This document shows, in pieces, positions 40,491 to 48,565 of a stretch of 64,000 bases of DNA; within the stretch, counting starts at the first letter, position 1; every line of letters starts with the position of its first letter. The stretch covers positions 930,001 through 994,000 of the forward strand of contig NZ_CP019511.1 in NCBI RefSeq assembly GCF_002002925.1, given 5' to 3'. The stretch is from Sphingomonas sp. LM7. GTDB taxonomy: Bacteria; Pseudomonadota; Alphaproteobacteria; Sphingomonadales; Sphingomonadaceae. The position numbers and the translations under genes are program-made. The notes beneath the pieces were generated by a model. It did not search any database and was not told where the DNA came from. It saw nothing but the letters and a program-made list of their open reading frames with translations.

Positions 40491-42125
40491 GTGACTCCAG
40501 GCAACGAACTCCTCTTCCTCGCACTCGGTGGCTCGGGCGAGATCGGCATGAACGTCAATCTCTACGGCACCCAGGGCAAGTGGCTGATGGTCGATTGCGG
40601 CATCACCTTTGGCGACGCCAATTATCCCGGCGTCGACGTGATCCTCCCCGACCTCCAGTTCATCGAGGAGCGGCTCGACGATCTGGTCGGCATCGTGCTG
40701 ACCCACGGTCATGAGGACCATATCGGCGCACTGCCCTATCTCGCCGCCGATCTGGGCGTGCCGCTCTATGCCTCGCCGTTCACCGCGGGGCTCATCTACG
40801 GCAAGCTCGAGGAAGAGGGCATTACCGACCAGGTCGAGCTCAACGTCATCAAGGAAGAGGGCTCGTTCAGCGTCGGGCCGTTCACGCTGACCTTCAACCG
40901 ACTGGCGCATTCGATTCCCGAGGGCAACGCGATCCTCATCGAGACGCCGTACGGCAAGGTGTTCCACACCGGCGACTGGAAGCTCGACGAATCCCCCGCT
41001 CTAGGCGGCGCCTCGACCGCGGCGGAGCTGACCGCCGTGGGCGACAAGGGCGTTCTGGCGCTCGTGTGCGATTCGACCAACGTCTTCAATCCCGAGTCAT
41101 CGGGCTCGGAAATCGACGTGCGCAAGGGCCTCGACGAGGTCGTCGCGGCGATCAAGGGGCGCGTACTCGTCACCACCTTCGCGTCGAACGCGGCGCGGCT
41201 GCAGACCTTGGGCGAAGTCGCCCGGGATTGCGGCCGGAAGCTGTGCGTCGCGGGGCGCTCGCTCGATCGCATCCTGCGCGTCGCCAAGGCGACCGGCTAT
41301 CTGCTCGATTTCCCCGAGACGGTCGATTTCGACACCGCGATGACGTTGCCGCCCAACCAGGTGATGATCATCGCCACCGGTGGCCAGGGCGAGGCCCGCG
41401 CAGCGCTCAACCGCATTGCCGAGGACACCCATGCGCTCAAGCTGCACGCTGGCGATACCGTGGTGTTCTCGTCGCGCCAGATCCCGGGCAACGAAGTCGC
41501 GATCGGCAAGATCATGAACACGCTGGCCGGCAAGGGCGTCGAGATCATTACCGATCGCCAGGCCTTCGTCCATGTCTCGGGCCACCCGGGCCGCCCCGAG
41601 CTGGCAGAGATGTATCGCTGGATTCGTCCGGAAGTGCTCGTCCCAGTGCATGGCGAATTGCGCCACCTCCACGAGCAGGCGCGTTTCGGCAAGGAACAGG
41701 GCGTCCCGACGACGATCACGCAGAGCAATGGCGAGATCTGGAAGCTCGCGCCGGGCAAGCCCAAGCAGATCGGCCACGCGCCGGTGGGCCGGCTGGTGCT
41801 TGACGGTGACGTGATCCTGCCGGCCGACGGCACGACGATCAACGAGCGGCGGCGGATCGCGCTGTACGGCCAGATCTCAGTCGCGGTGGCGATCCAGGGC
41901 GGGCGGCTCAAGGGCGTGCCGCAAATCCGGGTGCAGGGCGTTCCGGTCGAGGAGGATCGCGACGCGTTCCTCGAGGAAGCCGCCGCTGCAGCTGCGGAGG
42001 CCGTGAAGAAGGACGGCCGCGACATCGAAAAGCTGCGGGAGAGCGTTCGGCTGGCAGTACGCCGCGCGGCGGTGCGCTTCACCGGCAAGAAGCCGGTGGT
42101 CGATGTGCTGGTGGTGGAGCTCTGA
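40491..42125 (+). CDS. rnj: Ribonuclease J
   Basis: 544 residues, GTG start directly after the coaX stop with AAGGAAATTAA upstream. Metallo-beta-lactamase/beta-CASP nuclease with 5'-3' exo- and endonuclease activity in mRNA and rRNA processing. Metal site H72-G-H74-E-D76-H77 in THGHEDHIGALPYL; HTGDWKLDESP; VHVSGHPGRPELAEMYRWIRP in the beta-CASP part; and a C-terminal oligomerisation domain (KKDGRDIEKLRESVRLAVRR). Translationally close to the carbon and respiratory operon upstream. Confidence 0.95.
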   Translation: MTPGNELLFLALGGSGEIGMNVNLYGTQGKWLMVDCGITFGDANYPGVDVILPDLQFIEERLDDLVGIVLTHGHEDHIGALPYLAADLGVPLYASPFTAGLIYGKLEEEGITDQVELNVIKEEGSFSVGPFTLTFNRLAHSIPEGNAILIETPYGKVFHTGDWKLDESPALGGASTAAELTAVGDKGVLALVCDSTNVFNPESSGSEIDVRKGLDEVVAAIKGRVLVTTFASNAARLQTLGEVARDCGRKLCVAGRSLDRILRVAKATGYLLDFPETVDFDTAMTLPPNQVMIIATGGQGEARAALNRIAEDTHALKLHAGDTVVFSSRQIPGNEVAIGKIMNTLAGKGVEIITDRQAFVHVSGHPGRPELAEMYRWIRPEVLVPVHGELRHLHEQARFGKEQGVPTTITQSNGEIWKLAPGKPKQIGHAPVGRLVLDGDVILPADGTTINERRRIALYGQISVAVAIQGGRLKGVPQIRVQGVPVEEDRDAFLEEAAAAAAEAVKKDGRDIEKLRESVRLAVRRAAVRFTGKKPVVDVLVVEL

Positions 42126-42128
42126 GCC

Positions 42129-42398
42129 ATGCGCTGGCAGTCGATGCTCGCGATCTACATCCTGTTCTGGACGCTGGCAGTGTTCTTGGTGCTGCCGTTC
42201 GGCGTGCGCACCTCGCAGGAGGCGGGGGCCGCGCTGGTCCCCGGCCAAGCGGAGAGCGCACCGCACGGGTTCGAGCCGGGCAAGATCGTGATCCGCACTA
42301 CGATCCTCGCGACGGTGCTGTTCGCGCTGTTCTACCTGAATTACGTCAACGGGTGGGTCACGGTCGAGATGCTCGACTGGCTGCATCGGCAGGACTAA
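42129..42398 (+). CDS. DUF1467 family membrane protein
   Basis: 89 residues with two membrane helices (LAIYILFWTLAVFLVLPFGV; ILATVLFALFYLNYVNGWV) around the conserved loop RTSQEAGAALVPGQAESAPH. DUF1467 is an alphaproteobacterial family of unknown function, often placed after the RNase J gene. Last gene of the nuo-birA-coaX-rnj unit; followed by a strong hairpin. Confidence 0.88.
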   Translation: MRWQSMLAIYILFWTLAVFLVLPFGVRTSQEAGAALVPGQAESAPHGFEPGKIVIRTTILATVLFALFYLNYVNGWVTVEMLDWLHRQD

Positions 42399-42467
42399 AT
42401 TTTCGCTCCCTTGGGAATTAGGTGAGGGTTTCCCCCCATCGATAAGGTGATCCCCTCACCCAGCTCC

Positions 42468-42527
42468 GACTAAGGTCGCGCAGAAGCGCGCGACCTTAGT
42501 CTGCGCAACCCTCTCCCGTCGGGAGAG
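42468..42527. terminator. Bidirectional terminator-like hairpins between convergent genes
   Basis: A perfect 14-base stem GACTAAGGTCGCGC (42468-42481), loop AGAAGC, and its complement (42488-42501) is followed by CTCTCCC/GGGAGAG (42511-42527). It separates DUF1467 (plus) from the coiled-coil protein (minus). No U-run follows, so Rho may still be needed. Confidence 0.6.
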
Positions 42528-42530
42528 AGA

Positions 42531-44828
42531 TCAGGTGCGCAGTCGCTCGATCGCCTGGGCGAGGGCGACATAGAGCTTGCCCATGTCCGACGACAGCAGG
42601 GTGACTCCCAGCGTCGAGCCGTCGCGCAGTGCCAGGACGTGGCGTAGCATCGTCTCGAAATCGTGGATGTAGCGATTGACGTGCTCGCTGAACGCAGGCT
42701 CGGAATCATAGAGCCGGGCGATCTCGCGCATGTCGCCATTGTCCAGCAAGCGCACCGCGCGGCGCGTGAACACGCCGCGATCGCCCTTGAGATAGGCGGC
42801 CCAGGCGCTGTCGGTGACTTCGGCTGAGAACGCCTTGGCGATGTCGATAGACGCCGAGTTGAGCGCTTCGATGAGCAGCGTAGTGCGGCGGGCGAAATTG
42901 TCGCTGTCGGCGCGCTCGCGATCGACGCGCTCTTCCTCGATCCGCGCTTCGAGCCTTGCGGTGGTATCGGCCAGCGCCACCATCTGCTGGGTAAGCCGTT
43001 CCGACGCGCGCGCCGCAGCGATCACGGCCGCTTCGGTGCTGTCGGCCAGCTCGACCATCTCGCGGCGGACGCTGGCGTCGACGGCGCGCTTGAGCGCGGT
43101 CCCGCTGGCTTCCTCAAGCGCGGCTGCGGCGCCGGGGACGATCGTGGCAAGTGCCTCGCGGGCATGCGCGGCGGCGGCGCTGGCAGTCTCGCGGACGCTG
43201 ACCAGTGCATCGACCAGCTGCGGCGCGGCGGTCTCGGCGAAGCGGCGGGTAGTCTCGATCGTATCATCGACGATGTGACCGAGCGACGCGGCCTGTTGGC
43301 TGCCGGTGGCGAGCGTCTCGAGCAACGAAGCCTGGGTCTTGGCAAGCGTGTCGCGCTGCTGCGAAACGACATCGGCGATCGCCTCGATCGCGTCGTGCGT
43401 GCTCTCGGCGGCAGTAACCAGCGCGAGCAGTTCGGGCTTGGCGCCGGCGACGACCTTGCGGCTCGCGCCGATCCGCGCGTCGAGGCGCGCGAGCGCTTCG
43501 GGAAGCGTCTCGTCGATCTCGCGCGCCGAGGCGTCGAGCGCAGTGAGCAGATCCTCGGAAGTTCCGATCGCCTTGCGCGCGAGCTGGTCGCCGGTGCGCA
43601 GCGCTTCGGACATCGCCTCCATCGAACCGTGGAGCGCGCTGACGGATGCGGCGAGCGACTGGGTGCGATCGGTGCCTGCGGCGTGGAGCACCTGGAGTTC
43701 GCGGTCGAGCCGATCGACGCCGGTGGACAGGCCGGAGAACAATATGTCGCCGCGGCCCTGCTCTTCGGCAAGGCGTGCGCCGATGCGGCCGATGGCCTCC
43801 TCGATCGTCGCCATGCGCTCGCCCAGCGCTTCGGCGCTGTCGCGGCCGGCCCGGTCGAGCGCGGCCTGGTTGGCGCTGAGCATCGCGAGGATCGCCTCGC
43901 CCTGGGTGGCGATGCCCTTGCGCGCTTCGTCGACAGCACCGGCGGCGCGATCGAGCACGGCATCGACTTCGACCGACATCTGGCCGGTGACTTGTTCGAG
44001 ACGGGTACTGGCGGTCTCGCTGGTTGCTTCCATGCGCGCGATGTGCGCGGCAAGACGCTCGGCAGCGCCGCCGGCGATCTGGTCGGCTTCGCGGCCGCGT
44101 TCGGCCAATGCCGTGAGCTGGGTGTCGAGCGAGGCTGCGCGCTGGCTGGCGAGCAGCCCGGCGGCATCGACCCGGCCGGCAAGGCCCTGCATTTCCTCAT
44201 GCGCCTTGGGCAACGTGGTGAGGATGATCTCGAAACGCTTTTCGGCCTGATCCATCGCATCGCCGAAGGTGCGGATGCTGCCGTCCATCTGACGCGCCTT
44301 GTCGCCAACCATGCCGGCAGCGCCCTCGACGCGCTCGGCGGCGCGTTCGCCAAGCGAGGCGAGCGCCGTGGCGTGTTCGGCCAGCGCGGCGCGGTTCTCG
44401 GCGATCCGGGCGGCGATCACCGCCATGGTGCGATCGAGCGCGGCGGCTTCGGCACGCATCGCGCGGGCCGTGGCACCGAAGCGTCGGGCCTCAGCGCGGC
44501 TGGTGCGCAATGTCAGCATGTAGAGGATGCCGATGAGTGCGGGGGGCACGCAGAGCGCGGCGATCAGCTGGATCAGCGCGACGGGCTCCATGCCGCGCTC
44601 GATCGTGGGCCATGCCAGCCAGCCCATGGCGGCGAACCAGACGACGACCGAGAGCGAGGCGAGGGTGGGCACGATCCAGCCGAGGCTGCGGCTCTCCTCG
44701 GTATCCTCATCGAGTTCCAGTTCCTCCAGCGGCGCGGGAAGCGCCGAATTGTCGGAAAGGACGAGCTCTTCGTTGCCGTTGGACGGCTCGAAGGCTGCTT
44801 GCGCTGGTTTTCCCCCGTTCATCGGCAA
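42531..44828 (-). CDS. Large two-TM coiled-coil membrane protein (polarity-scaffold-like)
   Basis: 765 residues. Acidic N-terminus, two membrane helices (about 50-72, IVPTLASLSVVVWFAAMGWL; and 83-107, ALIQLIAALCVPPALIGILY), then roughly 500 residues of alanine- and glutamate-rich coiled coil. It ends in a distinct, better conserved-looking domain from about residue 640 (RRTTLLIEALNSASIDIAKA; GDMREIARLYDSEPAFSEHV). The architecture recalls TipN, the Caulobacter pole-marking protein with two N-terminal TM helices and a long coiled coil, but I see no decisive sequence match. Divergent from the HPt-like gene. ATG at 44828; M3 possible. Confidence 0.6.
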   Translation of the reverse strand: MPMNGGKPAQAAFEPSNGNEELVLSDNSALPAPLEELELDEDTEESRSLGWIVPTLASLSVVVWFAAMGWLAWPTIERGMEPVALIQLIAALCVPPALIGILYMLTLRTSRAEARRFGATARAMRAEAAALDRTMAVIAARIAENRAALAEHATALASLGERAAERVEGAAGMVGDKARQMDGSIRTFGDAMDQAEKRFEIILTTLPKAHEEMQGLAGRVDAAGLLASQRAASLDTQLTALAERGREADQIAGGAAERLAAHIARMEATSETASTRLEQVTGQMSVEVDAVLDRAAGAVDEARKGIATQGEAILAMLSANQAALDRAGRDSAEALGERMATIEEAIGRIGARLAEEQGRGDILFSGLSTGVDRLDRELQVLHAAGTDRTQSLAASVSALHGSMEAMSEALRTGDQLARKAIGTSEDLLTALDASAREIDETLPEALARLDARIGASRKVVAGAKPELLALVTAAESTHDAIEAIADVVSQQRDTLAKTQASLLETLATGSQQAASLGHIVDDTIETTRRFAETAAPQLVDALVSVRETASAAAAHAREALATIVPGAAAALEEASGTALKRAVDASVRREMVELADSTEAAVIAAARASERLTQQMVALADTTARLEARIEEERVDRERADSDNFARRTTLLIEALNSASIDIAKAFSAEVTDSAWAAYLKGDRGVFTRRAVRLLDNGDMREIARLYDSEPAFSEHVNRYIHDFETMLRHVLALRDGSTLGVTLLSSDMGKLYVALAQAIERLRT

Positions 44829-44900
44829 ACTGTACCATAATCGGGCGGATCGCCAAATGGCGGAAACCAGTGATTAACGTCGTTCGGATAGGCCCGGGGC

Positions 44901-45194
44901 ATGGCGTATGATCCCGGTGCAATCGATGCGACGCTGGCGGCAGCGGTGGGCGACGAGCCCGCGCTGATCGCCGAGCTGCGCGAATCCTTCCTCGACAGCG
45001 TCAGGCGCTGCGTAAGTGCGATGAAATCGGCGGAGACGCCCGATGCCTGGGCATCTGCGGCGCTGCGGCTCAAGGGGCTGGCGGCGAGCTTCGGCGCGGT
45101 GCGGCTGATGGCGCTGGCAAGCGAAGCGGTGAGCGGGCCGGCGAACGACGGCGAGGTACTGCGCCGGCTGCACCGGGCAATCGACCGGCTTTAG
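44901..45194 (+). CDS. HPt-domain-like protein lacking the phosphorylatable histidine
   Basis: 97 residues forming one four-helix HPt-like unit: LIAELRESFLDSVRRCVSAM, then WASAALRLKGLAASFGAVRL and a final helix. In active HPt proteins the second block reads A-H-x-L-K-G; here it is A54-L55-R-L-K-G, so the histidine is replaced by leucine while the surrounding L-K-G-x-x-x-S/N-F/L-G-A is kept. It may be a pseudo-HPt that binds a kinase or receiver without transferring phosphate, or a different helical protein. Divergent from the coiled-coil gene. Confidence 0.6.
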   Translation: MAYDPGAIDATLAAAVGDEPALIAELRESFLDSVRRCVSAMKSAETPDAWASAALRLKGLAASFGAVRLMALASEAVSGPANDGEVLRRLHRAIDRL

Positions 45195-45214
45195 CGCTCC
45201 GATAGATAGAATTT

Positions 45215-45238
45215 CCCCTCCCTGCGAGCAGGGAGGGG
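45215..45238. terminator. Perfect hairpin between convergent genes
   Basis: CCCCTCCCTGC (45215-45225) and GCAGGGAGGGG (45228-45238) form an 11-base inverted repeat with two bases between. It lies 20 bases after the HPt-like stop and 6 bases before the VWA gene's end, so it can serve both strands. The CCCCTCCC arm also matches the repeats at 14150 and 22601. Confidence 0.6.
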
Positions 45239-45243
45239 AGCAA

Positions 45244-46422
45244 TCAGCGCTTCCTACTCAGCTCGCGCATTGCTGCGTCCAGCCCGGCAAGGGTGAGCGG
45301 GTACATGCGGTCCTGCATCAGCTCGCCGATGATCCGCACCGACTGGGTATAGCCCCAGTGCGCTTCGGGCAGGACGTTAAGCCAGACTGCGGCAGGATAG
45401 GTGTTGACCAGCCGCTGCATCCAGACGCCACCGGCTTCTTCGTTGAAATGCTCGACCGAGCCGCCGGGATGGCTGATCTCATAGGAGCTCATCGAGGCGT
45501 CGCCGACGAAGATCAGCTTATAGTCGTGGCCGAATTTGTGCAGGATGTCCCAGGTCGGGGTGCGTTCGGTGAAGCGGCGGCGATTGTCCTTCCACACACC
45601 TTCGTAGGGGCAATTGTGGAAATAGTAGAATTCGAGGTTCTTGAACTCGGATGTGGCTGCGGAGAACAGCTCCTCGCAAAGCCGGACGAACGGATCCATC
45701 GATCCGCCGACGTCGAGAAAGAGCAGCAGCTTCACCGCGTTGTGCCGCTCGGGACGCATGCGCACGTCGAGCCAGCCCTGTTTGGCGGTGCCGTCGATCG
45801 TCGCGTCGATATCGAGCTCGTCGGCGGCGCCTTCGCGGGCGAAACGGCGCAGGCGGCGCAGCGCGACCTTGATGTTGCGGGTGCCGAGTTCCTTGGTGCT
45901 GTCGAGATTCTTGAACTCGCGCTGGTCCCAGACCTTGAGCGCGCGCTTGTGCCTGCTCTCGCCGCCGATACGGACGCCTTCGGGATTATAGCCTGAATTG
46001 CCGAAGGGCGAGGTGCCGCCGGTGCCGATCCATTTGCTGCCGCCCTGGTGGCGGGCATGCTGTTCCTCGAGCCGCTCCTTGAGCGTCTCCATGATTTCGT
46101 CCCACGAGCCGAGCGACTTGATCGCTTCCATCTCCTCGGGGGTGAGGAATTTATCGGCGATCGCCTTGAGCCAGTCCTCGGGAATGTCGGCCGGGGCGAC
46201 CCCGTAGTTGGTGGCGATCCCCTTGAACACCTTGGCGAAGACCTGGTCGAAGCGGTCGAGCAGGCCCTCGTCCTTCACGAAGGTGGCGCGGGCGAGATAG
46301 TAGAACGCCTCGGGCGTGCGATCGATGATGTCGCGGTCGAGCGCTTCGAGCAGGACGAGGTGCTCCTTGAGGCTCGCCTGGATGCCGGCGGCGCGCAGCT
46401 CGTCGAGGAAGGAGAAGAACAT
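45244..46422 (-). CDS. CoxE-type von Willebrand factor A protein
   Basis: 392 residues. The start is the ATG at 46422 (MFFSFLDELR) with AGAAGGG upstream; the longer frame runs into the neighbouring gene without family similarity. An N-terminal helical region (TPEAFYYLARATFVKDEGLLDRF), a conserved middle (GYNPEGVRIGGESRHKRALKVW), and a VWA_CoxE domain with MIDAS D237-x-G239-x-S241 (LLFLDVGGSMDPF). Such proteins act with MoxR AAA+ ATPases in maturing or remodelling target complexes. The MoxR gene is on the same strand about 3.5 kb upstream. Confidence 0.85.
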   Translation of the reverse strand: MFFSFLDELRAAGIQASLKEHLVLLEALDRDIIDRTPEAFYYLARATFVKDEGLLDRFDQVFAKVFKGIATNYGVAPADIPEDWLKAIADKFLTPEEMEAIKSLGSWDEIMETLKERLEEQHARHQGGSKWIGTGGTSPFGNSGYNPEGVRIGGESRHKRALKVWDQREFKNLDSTKELGTRNIKVALRRLRRFAREGAADELDIDATIDGTAKQGWLDVRMRPERHNAVKLLLFLDVGGSMDPFVRLCEELFSAATSEFKNLEFYYFHNCPYEGVWKDNRRRFTERTPTWDILHKFGHDYKLIFVGDASMSSYEISHPGGSVEHFNEEAGGVWMQRLVNTYPAAVWLNVLPEAHWGYTQSVRIIGELMQDRMYPLTLAGLDAAMRELSRKR

Positions 46423-46432
46423 GGGCGCCCTT

Positions 46433-47842
46433 CTAGGGCTGGCGCTCGTACAGCGTCCAGTGGGTGCCCGACATGCCGCGCGCGCGCGCCTCGGCGATCG
46501 GCGTGTAGCGGGCGCCGCACAGCTCGATCCGGGCAGGCGGCTGCTCGCCGCGGAAACGATCGGCGAGGAAGAAGCGCGCGGCGGTGCAATCCTCGAGCTG
46601 GACGGTGAGGGGATAGTGCGCGGAAGCGGCGGCCGCCTCCAGCGTGGCGATACCGGTCTCGCGGTCGAGCAACAGGCGGGTGCCCTGCGGCGCGCGGGCC
46701 TGCATCGCGCGGATCGCAGCGCCGACATCGCCGCGGCGGTTGACTGCGAGGTCCACATCGAGCGCGAGGCTGGCGAGCGTGATCCCGGCAAGCGTGGCGC
46801 CGGCGAGCCAGCACTTCCAGCCGCCGGCCTTCATGCCGAGCCAGACGAACTCGGCGAGCAGGACGAGCAGCGCGATGCCAATGAGGAGATAATAGCGCGG
46901 GTGCGCGACATTGCCGGAGCGGAGCAGTGCGAGCATCAGCGGGAAGGCGAGGATCGCGAGGCGGTGAAAGGCGATGCGCCACACGCCTGCCGAGGGTGCG
47001 AGTACCAGCAGCACCAGCATCGCGGCGATCCCCCAGATGCTCATCGCCGGCAGGCCGACGGTGTATTGCACCATTTCCGAGACGCCGTGGAGCAACTCCA
47101 GCGGGTTGTAGGGATCGTAGCGGCCGAAGGTGAAGCCGGTGCGCGCGGCCGCGGCGCCGAGGATGATCGTGACGACAAGAGCGAGGGCGATTGTGGAAGG
47201 GAGGAACAGCCGAATTGATCCGGTCAGCGCCTCGCGGAACCCGCTGCGCTTCCACAAGGCGAAGAACACCCAGCCTGCGACTGCGCAGAAGCCGAAGAAT
47301 AGGATCAGCTGCGAAAAGGCGCCGAGGAAGAAGCAAATCGCCAGCGCGAGCGCGGGGCTGCGCTCGGCCTCGCCGGCGAGCCAGCGATCGACGAGCAGGA
47401 TCGCGGTGAGCAGCGCCAGCGACATCGGCGCATAGCCGCGTGCTTCCGAGCCGAAGGTGACCAGCGCAGGAGAGACTGCGAAGAGCAGCGCCGTGACCAG
47501 CCCGAGCGTCAGGCTGCGGCGCGCGCCGATCGCCGCGGCGACGAGGATCGCGGCAGTGCCGGTAGCGATCGACAGCGCGCGGGCGAGCAGCGGCGGCGCG
47601 TCGAAGCCGACCAGCAGCAGCCACAGCGAATTCAGATGGTGGTTGTTGTCGTGGTTGATGTTGAGGAACACGCCAAGCGGCGTTCCGGCATCATGCGCCT
47701 GCTTGGCCGACCAGGCTTCGTCGAGCCACAGCGCGCCCTGGGCACCGGCGATGCGGAGCGCCAGGCCAAGCGCGACGATCGCGCCCAGCAGCCACCAATA
47801 TCGCCTGTCGACGCCCGCTTCCCCCTGCATGGCGTCTGTCAT
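46433..47842 (-). CDS. GT39/ArnT-like polytopic glycosyltransferase
   Basis: 469 residues with about eleven membrane helices. The first periplasmic loop has LWLDEAWSAKQAHDAGTPLG, the D-E motif of lipid-phosphate-sugar-dependent (PMT/ArnT-type) glycosyltransferases, and HDNNHHLNSLWLLLV follows. A soluble C-terminal domain begins near residue 375 (DVGAAIRAMQARAPQGTRLL). Probably moves a sugar from a polyprenyl carrier to an envelope acceptor; donor and acceptor unknown. Ends ten bases before the VWA start. Confidence 0.75.
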   Translation of the reverse strand: MTDAMQGEAGVDRRYWWLLGAIVALGLALRIAGAQGALWLDEAWSAKQAHDAGTPLGVFLNINHDNNHHLNSLWLLLVGFDAPPLLARALSIATGTAAILVAAAIGARRSLTLGLVTALLFAVSPALVTFGSEARGYAPMSLALLTAILLVDRWLAGEAERSPALALAICFFLGAFSQLILFFGFCAVAGWVFFALWKRSGFREALTGSIRLFLPSTIALALVVTIILGAAAARTGFTFGRYDPYNPLELLHGVSEMVQYTVGLPAMSIWGIAAMLVLLVLAPSAGVWRIAFHRLAILAFPLMLALLRSGNVAHPRYYLLIGIALLVLLAEFVWLGMKAGGWKCWLAGATLAGITLASLALDVDLAVNRRGDVGAAIRAMQARAPQGTRLLLDRETGIATLEAAAASAHYPLTVQLEDCTAARFFLADRFRGEQPPARIELCGARYTPIAEARARGMSGTHWTLYERQP

Positions 47843-47867
47843 GCGTCAGTGCCGGGGGCGGTACAAG

Positions 47868-48440
47868 TCAGCGGGCATAGGCATCGATCAGCGAACCGAC
47901 ATAATCGGGCTGGCGGCTGGTCAGCTCGGCGGCGGGACGGGCAGGGCGGACCGCCTTGCCCGCGCTCGGATCGGGCGTGCCGTAGATGAAGCCGTGCGCA
48001 GGGTAGATCGAGCTGCCCAGCCCGTCGGTATCGCGATACCAGACCTTGACCAGGCTCCAGTCGCCGCGCTGCGAGACGTCGAACAGCGTGACGTCCTGCT
48101 CGGCATGGCCACGTTTGCCGTTCTGGCGCGACCAGTTGGCGTGCGTGACCATCAGCACGCGCTTGTCGACGATGCGGCTGACCACGGCAACATGACCGAG
48201 CTGAAGCTTCGAACTTTTGGCAAAGGCGAGGACAGCGCCGACGCGCGGCTTCTGCCCGCGCTGGTAGCGGCCGTCGGCCTGGTCCCACCAGGTCCAGGCG
48301 TCGCCATAGATCTGGATCCCCGAGGCTTGACGGGCGAAGGGAACGCACTGGCCGACATATTCGAGAAGCGACTGCGCCTGCGCGGGCATGGCCGCGCAAC
48401 AGGCGGCAAGCAGGGCAGAGAAACCGAGACCTATACGCAT
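47868..48440 (-). CDS. Exported CHAP-domain protein (putative peptidoglycan amidase/endopeptidase)
   Basis: 190 residues. Signal peptide MRIGLGFSALLAACCAAMPAQA; CHAP (NlpC/P60-like) domain with catalytic cysteine in VGQCVPFARQASGI and histidine in LGHVAVVSRIVD. A C-terminal tail of about 40 residues follows (AGKAVRPARPAAELTSRQPD). Likely cleaves wall peptide or amide bonds in the periplasm. A CtrA-type box lies about 52-67 bases upstream of the ATG, suggesting cell-cycle control. Confidence 0.8.
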   Translation of the reverse strand: MRIGLGFSALLAACCAAMPAQAQSLLEYVGQCVPFARQASGIQIYGDAWTWWDQADGRYQRGQKPRVGAVLAFAKSSKLQLGHVAVVSRIVDKRVLMVTHANWSRQNGKRGHAEQDVTLFDVSQRGDWSLVKVWYRDTDGLGSSIYPAHGFIYGTPDPSAGKAVRPARPAAELTSRQPDYVGSLIDAYAR

Positions 48441-48491
48441 ACACGGGTACCGATACAGATACCCCCCCGAGCACCGGGTATCGGGAAGCGG

Positions 48492-48507
48492 TTAAAATTC
48501 GGTTAAC
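48492..48507 (-). promoter_or_regulatory. Candidate CtrA box upstream of the CHAP gene
   Basis: TTAAAATTCGGTTAAC is an exact TTAA-N7-TTAAC, the full CtrA consensus; read on the minus strand, both half-sites continue as TTAACC. It is 52-67 bases before the start codon. TTAA pairs at this spacing are uncommon by chance in DNA this GC-rich. Binding not tested. Confidence 0.5.
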
Positions 48508-48565
48508 TGCGTTTCCGGCCGGCAGGATGTCGTTGTCTGGTCGGACACGGCGCTGCCTCGCTGGT

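Noticed and set aside
43164..44840. Long plus-strand frames opposite the coiled-coil gene
   Set aside because: They mirror the alanine-rich coiled coil. The minus frame has TM helices and a sensible C-terminal domain, the plus frames have neither.
46423..46791. N-terminal extension of the VWA protein
   Set aside because: The extra 120 residues are Pro/Arg/Ser-rich, overlap the GT39-like gene out of frame and have no family similarity; the ATG at 46422 has a good upstream site.
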